Shown here one piece after another: positions 8,621 through 16,906 of a stretch of DNA of 64,000 nucleotides (positions are counted from its first letter, which is position 1; every line of letters starts with the position of its first letter). A program made the position numbers and the translations under genes. The DNA lies in NCBI GenBank assembly GCA_018652685.1, contig JABIBQ010000028.1, forward strand, positions 1-64,000, in the 5' to 3' direction. The notes under the pieces were generated by a model. The model was not told the origin of the DNA. It did not search any database and saw nothing but the letters and a program-made list of their open reading frames with translations. Source of the DNA: Candidatus Bathyarchaeota archaeon. Lineage in GTDB: Archaea; Thermoproteota; Bathyarchaeia; TCS64.

Positions 8621-10074
8621 AGAAAATAACAATCGACCCCATAACCAGGCTTGAGGGCCACGGCAAGATCGAGATATTCATGAACGACGCTGGAAACGTG
8701 GAGAACGCGTACCTCCAGATCCCCGAACTGAGGGGGTTCGAGCGTTTCTGTGAGGGCAGGAGGGCCGAGGACATGCCCATAATTACTCCAAGGATCTGTG
8801 GGGTCTGTCCCACCGCCCACCACTTCGCAGCGACAAAGGCCCTTGACTCGGCGTTCAACGTCGAGCCAACAAAGACAGCCAAGAAACTCAGGGAACTCAT
8901 GTACGCTGGTAACTACATCTACGACCACACCCTCCACTTCTACTTCCTGGGAGGACCAGACTTTGTAGTAGGACCGGACGCGCCGCCGGGCGAGAGAAAC
9001 ATCTTCGGTGTCCTCAAGAAAGTCGGCTTGGATATCGGAAAAGAAGTCATCAAGCACAGGGCCTACGGCCAGAAAATCACCGAGATGATCGGCGGTAAGG
9101 CAACCCACCCCACCTGCGGTATCCCAGGAGGGATCAGCAAGGGGCTCAACGAGGAGGAGCGACAGAGCATCGAGAACATGGCGAGAAGCAGCATAGATTT
9201 CGCCAAATTCACGCTAAAGGTGTTCGATGACATCGTCCTGGCCAACGAGGATTACGTGAACCTCATCCTGAACGACGCGTACCAGCTTGACACATACAAC
9301 ATGGGACTCGTGGACAAGAACAATAACGTCAACTTCTATGATGGGGACCTCAGAGTCACCGACCAGAAGGGGAATGAGTACGACAAATTCCAGTCAGGCG
9401 ATTACCTCAACAAGATCACTGAACACGTGGAACCTTGGACGTACAGCAAGTTCACATACCTAAAAGAGATCGGGTGGAACGGGTTCACGGGAGGACCTGA
9501 CAGCGGCATCTTCCGTGTGGGGCCACTTGGGAGACTCAACGCCGCCGATGGGATGGCTACGCCCCTTGCCAACGAGGAGTACAAGCGGATGTACAAGACC
9601 TTGGGCGGGAGGCCGGTTAACTCGACACTTGCGTTCCACTGGGCGCGTCTAACTGAGCTGCTATACGCGGCGGAGAGGACTCTTGAGCTCTCGCTGGATC
9701 CCGGAATCACCGGGACGGACCTGAGGAACCCTGTTGGAGAGCCAGGAGAAGGCGTGGGAGTAATCGAGGCAGCCCGCGGTGTGCTCGTCCATCACTACAA
9801 GGTGAACAAGGAGGGTATGATCGACAAGGCAAACCTCATCGTAGCCACTACCAACAACTATGCAAGTATCTGCATGAGCATCAGGGACGCCGCCAAGGGC
9901 CTGATCAAAAACCATGTGGTTAATGATGGACTCCTCAACATGGTGGAGATGGCCTTCAGGGCCTACGACCCATGCTTCGGGTGCAGCACCCACAGCCTAC
10001 CAGGACAGATGCCCATGACCGTGAACATCTACGACGCCAACAATAACCTAGCACAGACAGTCCGGAGAGAGTAA
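8617..10074 (+). CDS. mvhA: F420-non-reducing [NiFe]-hydrogenase large subunit (MvhA)
   Basis: This is the catalytic H2-activating subunit. The N-terminal NiFe motif is RICGVCPTAHH near residue 61. The C-terminal one is DPCFGCSTH near 452, followed by a ~26-residue tail of the kind removed by a maturation protease, and such a protease is encoded next. DPITRLEGHGKIEI near the N-terminus is typical of the family. The start overlaps mvhG (ATGA). Together with MvhG, MvhD and HdrABC it should form a cytoplasmic H2-dependent bifurcating complex. Confidence 0.95.
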   Translation: MKKITIDPITRLEGHGKIEIFMNDAGNVENAYLQIPELRGFERFCEGRRAEDMPIITPRICGVCPTAHHFAATKALDSAFNVEPTKTAKKLRELMYAGNYIYDHTLHFYFLGGPDFVVGPDAPPGERNIFGVLKKVGLDIGKEVIKHRAYGQKITEMIGGKATHPTCGIPGGISKGLNEEERQSIENMARSSIDFAKFTLKVFDDIVLANEDYVNLILNDAYQLDTYNMGLVDKNNNVNFYDGDLRVTDQKGNEYDKFQSGDYLNKITEHVEPWTYSKFTYLKEIGWNGFTGGPDSGIFRVGPLGRLNAADGMATPLANEEYKRMYKTLGGRPVNSTLAFHWARLTELLYAAERTLELSLDPGITGTDLRNPVGEPGEGVGVIEAARGVLVHHYKVNKEGMIDKANLIVATTNNYASICMSIRDAAKGLIKNHVVNDGLLNMVEMAFRAYDPCFGCSTHSLPGQMPMTVNIYDANNNLAQTVRRE

Positions 10075-10078
10075 CCGA

Positions 10079-10528
10079 ATGAGGACCCTGGTCATCGGCG
10101 TGGGCAACCTCTATCGGCGTGACGACGGGGCAGGAATCCACGTCGTCAATCACCTCAAGAAAAAAGTACCGACCATAGATGCCATAGATGTTGCACTTGG
10201 CAGCGTCGAGATACTTGAGTACATGATGGGCTATGAAAAGGTCATTATTGTTGATGCCATAGTGACGGGGGCCGAACCTGGGTCCTATTTTCATGTCAAC
10301 ATAGCTGCGATGGATGACCCTCCCCTTATCTTTCATAGCCATGGGATAGACCTGATCACCACGCTCAAGCTGGGGAACCTCCTATACTCGGATCAGATGC
10401 CTAAAGAGTTGATGGTCATTGGGATCGAGGTTGAGGACACGCTGACCATGAGCGAGGAATGCACTCCTCGTGTACGTGAAGCCGTGAAAAACGTCGTGGA
10501 TGAAATCATTGTTATGGTGGCATCTTGA
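10079..10528 (+). CDS. hydrogenase maturation endopeptidase (HycI/FrhD family)
   Basis: A 149-residue protein starting MRTLVIGVGNLYRRDDGAG, the diagnostic N-terminus of hydrogenase maturation proteases. An acidic Ni-sensing Asp follows in the first helix (GVGNLYRRDD) and the segment VIIVDAI is typical. It clips the C-terminal tail of the large subunit after nickel insertion. It lies 4 nt after mvhA and is almost certainly in the same operon, with MvhA as substrate. Confidence 0.9.
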   Translation: MRTLVIGVGNLYRRDDGAGIHVVNHLKKKVPTIDAIDVALGSVEILEYMMGYEKVIIVDAIVTGAEPGSYFHVNIAAMDDPPLIFHSHGIDLITTLKLGNLLYSDQMPKELMVIGIEVEDTLTMSEECTPRVREAVKNVVDEIIVMVAS

Positions 10529-10595
10529 CCCATACGTTGTGACTTGAAATCCGAGACGTTTAAAATATCTAAAGTTGAGGGTAATACGAAGGAAA

Positions 10596-10826
10596 ATGAC
10601 TCAAGCACTAGTGCTTTTGTTGGTTGACCCCAAAATCGAGTCTTCTGTGTTAACCGAGATACGTGCAACCCCAGGAGTCTTAGAGGCGAACTACATCTAC
10701 GGACCATATGATATTTACGTCAAGATCGAGGGAGACACGAAGGAGAGCATCCGTAACCTCATCTTTGACAAGATTAGGGGATTATACGGGATCCAATCAA
10801 CAACCACATGTCTCATCTATGACTAA
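10596..10826 (+). CDS. stand-alone Lrp/AsnC effector (RAM/ACT-like) domain protein
   Basis: This 76-residue protein contains only the ligand-binding half of Lrp/AsnC regulators (MTQALVLLLVDPKIESSVL, then GVLEANYIYGPYDIYVKIEG). There is no DNA-binding domain. Such proteins form oligomers and may sense small molecules or partner a full-length Lrp protein. ATG 10596 is preferred to the tracked TTG 10575 because the TATA candidate TTTAAAATATC (10560-10570) would give a transcript starting close to that ATG. It follows the hydrogenase operon but has its own promoter. Confidence 0.8.
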   Translation: MTQALVLLLVDPKIESSVLTEIRATPGVLEANYIYGPYDIYVKIEGDTKESIRNLIFDKIRGLYGIQSTTTCLIYD

Positions 10827-10992
10827 ACCTCAGGCGTCTTCAGTATGGACGGTGTCAATGCCTGAGTAGGCTGTAATGCAATCACTCGTTCGTCTGTAGA
10901 ACGTTCAATTGACTAAGGAACACGCATTTTTCAATTTTCTTATCATTAATGCGATGCTGATGTAATGAATGCATTTATTCTAAACTGTCAAG
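10827..10992. terminator. intergenic region with a long hairpin
   Basis: No ORF is seen. CTCAGGC (about 10829) can pair with GCCTGAG (about 10859) to close a long loop just after the RAM-domain gene. The rest is AT-rich and leads to the regulated promoter of the next gene. Terminator activity is only a possibility, because no strong T-run follows the stem. Confidence 0.25.
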
Positions 10993-11001
10993 TTGATTAA
11001 A

Positions 11002-11029
11002 TGTAAACTAGTATATAGTATCGTTTACA
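11002..11029 (+). promoter_or_regulatory. TGTAAAC/GTTTACA operator over a TATA box
   Basis: TGTAAAC (11002-11008) and GTTTACA (11023-11029) form a perfect 7-bp inverted repeat. Its 14-nt spacer contains the TATA-like sequence AGTATATAG. A dimeric regulator bound here would block TBP access. The downstream gene encodes an Lrp-type HTH protein, so autorepression is the simplest reading. Confidence 0.55.
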
Positions 11030-11064
11030 AAATGTTAAATACGTGTTACTTTCTCCTTTCGCTC

Positions 11065-11610
11065 ATGGCGCCTGACTTAACTGCAACTGAGGTGAAGATT
11101 TTAGCAGCTTTACAGGAAAATCCAAGAGTCTCAGTTTCTGAATTAGCTAATATTGTGAAGGTATCACGCCCAACAATCAACAAGATTCTGGCTTCATTGG
11201 TAGGAAACGAGAAAATTTTACTTGCCTCGGGTTTGAATGCCAAAGCACATAATTGTAAACTCGCGAACGTGGGAATTAACGTACCAACAGCGGAGTCAAG
11301 GTCAGAGGTAATCGATATCCTAAATCATTGCCCCAAGGTACTCAACTTTTATAGGACAACCGATCAGGCGAACCTACTGGTCACTCTTTGTGGAGAAGAT
11401 GAGCAATCCATTACCTCCCACGTGAACTGTCTAGGGGACCTTGAGCACGTTGAGGTTAAGTACAGTCACTCCCTTGGATCTCCTCTGAAAAATATGGCGA
11501 TCCCGATCCGTATTGGTGATAACTCAAAAACTCCCTGCGGGCGGAACTGCTTCGAGTGTATGAGCTACCAAAACGAGTGGTGTGCCGGATGCTTTACCTA
11601 CCATGAATAA
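11065..11610 (+). CDS. Lrp/AsnC-type HTH regulator with cysteine-rich C-terminus
   Basis: The N-terminal HTH (TATEVKILAALQENPRVSVS, then VSRPTINKILASL) is typical of archaeal Lrp/AsnC-like regulators. A degenerate effector-like region follows. The protein ends with CGRNCFECMSYQNEWCAGC, a probable metal- or redox-binding motif with CxxxCxxC...CxxC spacing. The tracked start at 10993 would lie upstream of the promoter element, so ATG 11065 (181 residues), downstream of the predicted transcription start near 11040, is preferred. The inverted repeat over its TATA box suggests autoregulation. The ligand is unknown. Confidence 0.75.
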   Translation: MAPDLTATEVKILAALQENPRVSVSELANIVKVSRPTINKILASLVGNEKILLASGLNAKAHNCKLANVGINVPTAESRSEVIDILNHCPKVLNFYRTTDQANLLVTLCGEDEQSITSHVNCLGDLEHVEVKYSHSLGSPLKNMAIPIRIGDNSKTPCGRNCFECMSYQNEWCAGCFTYHE

Positions 11611-11724
11611 TCCTTTCTTATAGTCTCTCAAAGTATCGGAGCCTGTTGGCTCTTGAATCAAAATTCAGTAGAATGATATCACATTCATGTTTTAAGCATT
11701 GAATCCATGGGTTACCTGATTTTA

Positions 11725-12774
11725 ATGACGATCAAGGTTGGCATGATTGGCTGTGGTACCATCTCCAGGTACCATCTCAAGAAAACTCAAGAGCTGGACT
11801 CCATAGAAGTGATTGCGGCGTTCAATCGGGGCTCATATAACAGAGAGGAGTTTGGGAGGGAGGCTGGGTTATCAGGTGACTCTCTATACTCTGATGTGTC
11901 CAAGATGATTAGGCATCCTGGACTGGACGCGGTCATCAACTGCTTGCCAAACCGAATGCACTCCAATATCTCGGTCGAGGCACTGGAGGCCGGTCTCCAT
12001 GTCCTATGTGAGAAACCCATGTCAAGTAGTCATCAGGAATCCAAGGCTATGGTTGACGCAGCCAGGAAAAACGACAAGAAGCTGTTCATTGGGCTCACTC
12101 TACGGTTCAAAGGCGATACGTTGGCCGCAAAGAGCGTCGTGGACAGCGCGGCCCTGGGCGACATCTACTACGCCAACTCCGCCTGGATGAGGAGGAACGG
12201 TATTCCTGGCTGGGGAAGCCAGTTCACTCGGAAAGACCTTGCAGGGGCTGGTCCCATATATGACATCGGTGTCCATGCACTGGACACGACCTGTTGGCTC
12301 ATGGATGATTTCGAGGCGGATCAGGTCTTAGCATCCAGCTACACGAAGCACGGCCCCCACAAGAGAGGCCTTGAGGACTGGGGGACACCTGACTTTGACG
12401 GGTACTTTGATGTCGAGGATCTATCCTCTGCGATAATCAAGATGAAGAGCGGTGCTACTATCAGTTTCGAGGTTAGCTGGGCAGCCCATGTCCCGCAGGA
12501 GCGGTTCACCGTGAGGCTTGTGGGGGAGGAAGCGGGATTGGATCTGGAGACTATGATGCTCCACACCACCAAGGACGCGGAGGAGATCAATACTTCCATT
12601 GAGTTCAAGGAGATTGATCCCTACCTCGGGGAGATGAAGCACTTTGTGGACTGTATCCAGAACGATAAGGAGCCGATAACCACTCCAAGTCAGATGCTTG
12701 AGCTGCAGGCAACTCTTGATATGATCTTGCTCTCTGGTGAAGAAAATAGAGTTGTAAAAAGGAGAGAGGTTTAG
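11725..12774 (+). CDS. Gfo/Idh/MocA-family NAD(P)-dependent oxidoreductase
   Basis: The N-terminal Rossmann fold is clear (KVGMIGCGTISRYHLKK). CEKPMSSS near residue 98 is the family signature containing the catalytic-region lysine. DIGVHALDTTCWL near 180 matches the family's GVH substrate-binding helix. Family members oxidise sugars, inositols or related polyols, and the substrate here cannot be read from sequence. ATG 11725 is chosen over 11707 because the TATA candidate TTTTAAGC at ~11690 puts the transcript start close to it. The 3' end overlaps the convergent ahbC by 3-4 nt. Confidence 0.88.
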   Translation: MTIKVGMIGCGTISRYHLKKTQELDSIEVIAAFNRGSYNREEFGREAGLSGDSLYSDVSKMIRHPGLDAVINCLPNRMHSNISVEALEAGLHVLCEKPMSSSHQESKAMVDAARKNDKKLFIGLTLRFKGDTLAAKSVVDSAALGDIYYANSAWMRRNGIPGWGSQFTRKDLAGAGPIYDIGVHALDTTCWLMDDFEADQVLASSYTKHGPHKRGLEDWGTPDFDGYFDVEDLSSAIIKMKSGATISFEVSWAAHVPQERFTVRLVGEEAGLDLETMMLHTTKDAEEINTSIEFKEIDPYLGEMKHFVDCIQNDKEPITTPSQMLELQATLDMILLSGEENRVVKRREV

Positions 12775-13976
12775 TTCTTTGGGAGGAGTTTGTCGACTAC
12801 GTCGACCTCGCACATTGAGTCCTCGGCCCAGATGTCGCCATGCTGGTTGAGTCCTCTGATCCTGCAGCCGCCCCCGCAGACGCCCATGTTTGAGCAGTCG
12901 CTGCAGATGCCTTTGAGGTTCTCCTTCTTTGCCCTGAACCTGTTTAGGACATCGTTGTCGGAGTCGTTCCACATCTTGCTGAACTTTGTCTCCCTGACGT
13001 TCCCGATTAGGTAATCCGGTCTCTGGCTGAACTGGCACGGGTACACGTTGCCCTCTGGGTCGACATTTGCGACCCTGTCGCCTGCGCTGCAGCTGTCTCC
13101 TGTCATGCTGAGAAGCTTGTACGCGTTCTCGTACTCAGGGTGTTTCTCCTCCTTCATCCTGTTGAGGAGGTAGACGCCGTCCTGTGGTGCATCAACCGTG
13201 AGTATCTCGATTTTCTCCGGGTCGATGGTGTTCGCCTTGTTATAGAGCACGTTCTGTGTCCACTCGATCTCTTCTGGGCTAAGCTGGTTGTCAAGGTATC
13301 CCTCAAGACCCCTGCCGCTTGGCACTAACCAGTATAGGCAGAACCTTGGCACGCCCATCTCCAATGCCATGTCGATGATGTCTGGCACTTCTTTGTAGTT
13401 GGACTTGTGTGCCGTGATCCTGATGCCGCTCTTTAGGCCGATCTCGACGCAGTTCTTGAGTCCATCAATGGCTCCCTGCCATGCTCCCTTCATACCCCTG
13501 ATGTGGTCGTGAGTAGCGGGGTCAAAGCCGTCCAGTGAGACGCCGACGTACTGGATTCCAACGTCCTGGAGCCTCTTGGCTACATCTTTGGTGATTAGTA
13601 CACCGTTGGTGCTGATGACTGTCCTTAGTCCCTTGCCCTTCGCGTACTCCGCTAGTTTCCAGAAGTCCTTGCTGATCAATGGTTCTCCGCCAGTGAACAG
13701 CAGTAGTGGTACTCCCACCTCTGCGACGTCGTCGATGAACGCTTTGCCTTCCTCAAGGTTCTGCTCGTTTGGTCGCTCCGCGTCTGGGCTTGCGTTGATG
13801 TAGCAATGGCCGCATGTTAGGTTGCACTTGTTTGTTATGTTCCAGAAGATTACGGGTCTCCTAGTGTCCGTGAAGGCCAGCACCTCTGTGGGTGCGTCAA
13901 TTGGCGCTGATAGCCTGTGCTTTATGGCCTGGCTTACTGTTCCTTTCCCGTGTAGTAGTCGGGTAAATCGTATCAT
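12771..13976 (-). CDS. ahbC: AhbC, 12,18-didecarboxysiroheme deacetylase (radical SAM)
   Basis: This radical SAM enzyme of the siroheme-dependent heme pathway removes acetate side chains to give iron-coproporphyrin III. The SAM cluster motif CNLTCGHCY is near residue 52, the GGEP motif near 97, and a C-terminal SPASM-like region carries CSAGD, CSDCSNMGVCGGGC and MCEVD. The N-terminus (MIRFTRLLHGKGTVSQAI) resembles the conserved AhbC start and distinguishes it from AhbD. It is the last gene of the heme operon, just after ahbB. The AhbC/AhbD split rests on N-terminal similarity and operon content. Confidence 0.87.
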   Translation of the reverse strand: MIRFTRLLHGKGTVSQAIKHRLSAPIDAPTEVLAFTDTRRPVIFWNITNKCNLTCGHCYINASPDAERPNEQNLEEGKAFIDDVAEVGVPLLLFTGGEPLISKDFWKLAEYAKGKGLRTVISTNGVLITKDVAKRLQDVGIQYVGVSLDGFDPATHDHIRGMKGAWQGAIDGLKNCVEIGLKSGIRITAHKSNYKEVPDIIDMALEMGVPRFCLYWLVPSGRGLEGYLDNQLSPEEIEWTQNVLYNKANTIDPEKIEILTVDAPQDGVYLLNRMKEEKHPEYENAYKLLSMTGDSCSAGDRVANVDPEGNVYPCQFSQRPDYLIGNVRETKFSKMWNDSDNDVLNRFRAKKENLKGICSDCSNMGVCGGGCRIRGLNQHGDIWAEDSMCEVDVVDKLLPKN

Positions 13977-13982
13977 TCTTTT

Positions 13983-14456
13983 TTATCTCCTTGTTGCCAG
14001 CCTTGAGCTGGTTCCTTTGAATCGTCTTTTACTGAACAAAACTTGGTAATCGTCTACGTCGACCTCGTCAGCGAGTTTCCTCGTGAACCCGTACACCGAT
14101 TCTCTGTCGTAGTCATGGACTACTGTGTAGAGGTTGTACTCCCATTTCCCAGGGTAAGTTATCCTCTCGTAGATATGGGATATCTCTCCCCTACCTAGGA
14201 AAATCGGGATTGCAACCTCCATCTTCTCGTCCGGGATATTCCAGACGACGACGGCGTTGGCCACTATCCCCAGCTTGCGCTGGTTGATGTTTGCCGAGAA
14301 CCTCCTGATGAGGCCGTTCTCGTCCATGGTCTTTACCCTCTTCACTAGCTCCTCCTGGGTCATTCCGAGCTTCTCGGCTGCCTCCTTGAAGGGTTCTCTG
14401 GTGACTGGTACGCCGTCCTGGATTACTTGCAGTATCTCGTGGTCAGTCTTCATCAT
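13983..14456 (-). CDS. ahbB: AhbB, siroheme decarboxylase subunit
   Basis: This Lrp-fold protein of 157 residues has an N-terminal winged helix (LGMTQEELVKRVKTMDENGL) and an AsnC-like C-terminal domain with WNIPDEKMEV and YPGKWEYNLYTVVH. In the Ahb pathway such proteins pair with AhbA to decarboxylate siroheme to 12,18-didecarboxysiroheme, despite their regulator-like fold. It sits between ahbA and ahbC with overlapping start and stop codons. Two consecutive ATGs (14456, 14453) could both serve. Confidence 0.88.
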   Translation of the reverse strand: MMKTDHEILQVIQDGVPVTREPFKEAAEKLGMTQEELVKRVKTMDENGLIRRFSANINQRKLGIVANAVVVWNIPDEKMEVAIPIFLGRGEISHIYERITYPGKWEYNLYTVVHDYDRESVYGFTRKLADEVDVDDYQVLFSKRRFKGTSSRLATRR

Positions 14457-14457
14457 A

Positions 14458-14931
14458 TCACCTAAAACTGTACCTGACCTTGATCTTGTGCTTCCGGGTC
14501 ACCGGGAGGTCCAAGACATCGGTCTCTGGGATCTGAGCTGCCTCAAGTATCTCGCTGAGGCTAGTTTTTAACTGGTCCTGGCTTGACGTGATGAGGGTGA
14601 ACCACATGTTGTACTTGTGGCTCCTCTCGTAGTTGTGGGTCACCGAGTCGAATCCACTGATTATCTCAGCGACCTCGTCCATGCGCTCCTGAGGTACCGT
14701 CATGAGTACAAGTGTGCGGGCTGATAGACCGACCCTGTCCGTCTCTAGCACGGGGCCGAAGCGCCTAATGACGCCCTCACCGTGGAGTCTATGGACCCGC
14801 TTAATGGTCTCCTCGTATGTGATGCCAAGCCTCTCTGCCAGGTCATCGAAGGGGCGCACGGATATTGGTAGCTCCTCCTGCACTATTGTGAGGAGCGCCT
14901 TGTCCATATCATCTAGCTGGACCGTTGCCAA
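14458..14931 (-). CDS. ahbA: AhbA, siroheme decarboxylase subunit
   Basis: This is the partner of AhbB, with the same length and fold: HTH region LGITYEETIKRVHRLHGEGV, then the AsnC-like domain with YERSHKYNMWFTLIT. AhbA and AhbB form the heteromeric siroheme decarboxylase. The phrase GVIRRFGPVLETDRVGLSART is typical of AhbA. The gene lies 7 nt after ahbD and its stop overlaps the ahbB start region, so the two subunits are probably translated together. Confidence 0.88.
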   Translation of the reverse strand: MATVQLDDMDKALLTIVQEELPISVRPFDDLAERLGITYEETIKRVHRLHGEGVIRRFGPVLETDRVGLSARTLVLMTVPQERMDEVAEIISGFDSVTHNYERSHKYNMWFTLITSSQDQLKTSLSEILEAAQIPETDVLDLPVTRKHKIKVRYSFR

Positions 14932-14938
14932 TGGAGTG

Positions 14939-16084
14939 CTAAGCCTCCCATCCCTTGGGCTGGTATGGACACCAGGGCTCCTCGCCCAGGTAGTCGCCCT
15001 CTAGCTCGTGGGGCTCGTGGAGCCCACCGCATGCCTCGATAAAGTCGCTGCTTAGACCGTAGGACCTTGCCCTGCAGCCTCCGCACTTTGCCTTGTACTC
15101 GCATGCGCCGCACCTTCCTGTGAGGTTGTCAAAGTCCCTCATCTTGTTGAGGACCTCGCTGTTCTCCCAGATATCCTTGAACGAGGTTTCTAGGACGTTT
15201 CCCAGCTTGATTGGCAGGTATGGGCATGGAGTTACTTCGCCCTCGGGGTAAATCCTGACGTAGCTAAGCCCTGCGATGCAGCCTCTGCTCCACCTGCTCA
15301 TGTCTATTCCCATCTGCTCTGCGATCCTCATGTACTGGGGGGCGCACGTTGGCTTGACGTCCAGGTTGGTCTTCTGTGATTTTGCCAGCACTTGTCTGAT
15401 CATCGTCTCGTACATCTCCGGGGTGATGTCCTCTACCTCCGTTCCCCTCCCAGTTGGTACCAGGAAGAACAGGTGGAGGTCCTTGACCCCAAGGCTTTCA
15501 GCCATGTTGAGGATGTTGTCGATGTCGTCAAAGTTCTGGACCGTAACCGTGGTGTTAAACTGTACGCCCAGGCCGTTCCTGATGCTCGCCTTAATGCCGT
15601 CGATGGCTTTCTGCCATGAGCCGGGGACTCCCCTGAACTCGTCGTGTATCTCGGGTGAGCTTGAGTCCATGCTTATGGCCACCTTCTTGATACCTGATGC
15701 CAGTATCTTCTTGGCCACCTCATCAGTTATGCCGACGCCGTTGGTGCCCATGGCCATCTTCAGCCCCTTATCGGTGCCGTACCTGGCGAGCTCGAAGATG
15801 TCCTCCCTCATCAGTGGCTCCCCGCCGCTGAGCACAAGCACAGGCTTGCTGACCTCAGCGATCTGGTCGATGAGCATCTTTCCCTCTTCAGTGGATAGCT
15901 CCTTTGCGCTCTCCCTCTCCTGTGCGTCCATGTAGCAGTGGGCGCACTTGAGGTCACACTTGAAAGTGGAGTTCCAGGAGATTATCCTGGGTATGTGCTT
16001 CTTTGGTCCGACTGCGGCAGCACCGGGATGTCCACCTGGGTGTCCTCCGGGGTGACCGCCTTGTCCGTGTTTATTGTTGTCCAT
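14939..16084 (-). CDS. ahbD: AhbD heme synthase (radical SAM) with a His-Pro-Gly-rich N-terminus
   Basis: AhbD converts the two propionates of iron-coproporphyrin III to vinyls, giving heme b. The SAM motif CDLKCAHCY is near residue 39 and SGGEPLMRED near 81. A C-terminal Fe-S region follows (CIAGLSY, CPYLP, CGACEYKAKCGGCRARSYG). Unusually, the N-terminus carries a tandem repeat, GGHPGGHPGGHPG, before the first strand (HIPRIISWNSTFKC). The repeat could bind metal or heme, which is inferred. The gene lies between hemD and ahbA in one operon. Confidence 0.87.
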   Translation of the reverse strand: MDNNKHGQGGHPGGHPGGHPGAAAVGPKKHIPRIISWNSTFKCDLKCAHCYMDAQERESAKELSTEEGKMLIDQIAEVSKPVLVLSGGEPLMREDIFELARYGTDKGLKMAMGTNGVGITDEVAKKILASGIKKVAISMDSSSPEIHDEFRGVPGSWQKAIDGIKASIRNGLGVQFNTTVTVQNFDDIDNILNMAESLGVKDLHLFFLVPTGRGTEVEDITPEMYETMIRQVLAKSQKTNLDVKPTCAPQYMRIAEQMGIDMSRWSRGCIAGLSYVRIYPEGEVTPCPYLPIKLGNVLETSFKDIWENSEVLNKMRDFDNLTGRCGACEYKAKCGGCRARSYGLSSDFIEACGGLHEPHELEGDYLGEEPWCPYQPKGWEA

Positions 16085-16093
16085 TTCTTGTAC

Positions 16094-16906
16094 CTACTCT
16101 AGGTTCGATACCAGCGCCTCCACCAGGTCCCTGATGGAGTGTTTCTCGGGGACTATGTTCACCTTGAATCCCAGAGCCTCTATCGCCCCCTTGGCCCTGG
16201 GTCCTATCGCGGCCACTATTGTCCTGCCTAAGCCCTCCTTGAGCTGCCCGAGCAGATTCTCCTGTTCCGCAATCTCTGCTAGGTTTGTTGCCGTTGACGC
16301 GCTGGTGAACGTCACTGCATCAACCTTGCCCGCCTCCAGGTCCCTGATGAGCTCGATAGCCCTGGACCTGTCAGCCGGTGGTCTGGATATGTAGGCTGTG
16401 ACCTCTGTGACCTGGGCTCCCCTCACCTTGAGGGCGTCGCCCAACTCGCTGTTGGCCATGCTTGACCTTGGGATTCCAATGTGGAGGCCCTTTAACTCGC
16501 CTCCGATGGCCTCCAGTACGCCATCGGTGCTCTGGATTCTCGCGACCACATTGTCAGTAACGCCGTAGCCGACTAGTTCTCTCTGGGTCCTCGTGCCGAT
16601 GACGAGCACCCCTGATGCGTTGATGCCCTTGAGGAGCAAGTCCAGCTTTCCTTCCTGCTGGGCCTCCTCGAAGATGCACCTGATGCTGTTTACGCTTAGA
16701 AAAACGAGTTTATCGAAGCAACCCGAGGCCGTTTTGCGGATGAACTCTGCAAGTTCTTCCCCCTTGGGTGCCGTGATCTCTATCATGGGGGCCACGTATG
16801 CCGTGCCGCCCATCGTTTCCACTATCTCCACCATCTCCTTGCACTGATGCATCGGCCTTGTAATGGCCACTGTCTTCCCTGCAAGGGGACCGGCGGAGCT
16901 ACTCAA
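16094..16906 (-). CDS. hemD: uroporphyrinogen-III synthase (HemD)
   Basis: HemD cyclises hydroxymethylbilane to uroporphyrinogen III. The protein starts with GPLAGKTVAITRPMHQ, typical of HemD. A glycine-rich hinge region follows, then DAVTFTSASTATNL and IGPRAKGAIEALGF in the second domain, which match the conserved phosphate-binding Ser/Thr and GP...A segments. The tracked start is a TTG that overlaps the cobA end by 8 nt, as expected for coupled genes. The overall sequence is weakly conserved, as is usual for this family. Confidence 0.9.
   Translation of the reverse strand: MSSSAGPLAGKTVAITRPMHQCKEMVEIVETMGGTAYVAPMIEITAPKGEELAEFIRKTASGCFDKLVFLSVNSIRCIFEEAQQEGKLDLLLKGINASGVLVIGTRTQRELVGYGVTDNVVARIQSTDGVLEAIGGELKGLHIGIPRSSMANSELGDALKVRGAQVTEVTAYISRPPADRSRAIELIRDLEAGKVDAVTFTSASTATNLAEIAEQENLLGQLKEGLGRTIVAAIGPRAKGAIEALGFKVNIVPEKHSIRDLVEALVSNLE

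Noticed and set aside
10950-10992. Possible C/D-box RNA (TGATGTA near 10958)
   Set aside because: The box C match is imperfect and no box D or guide arrangement could be found.
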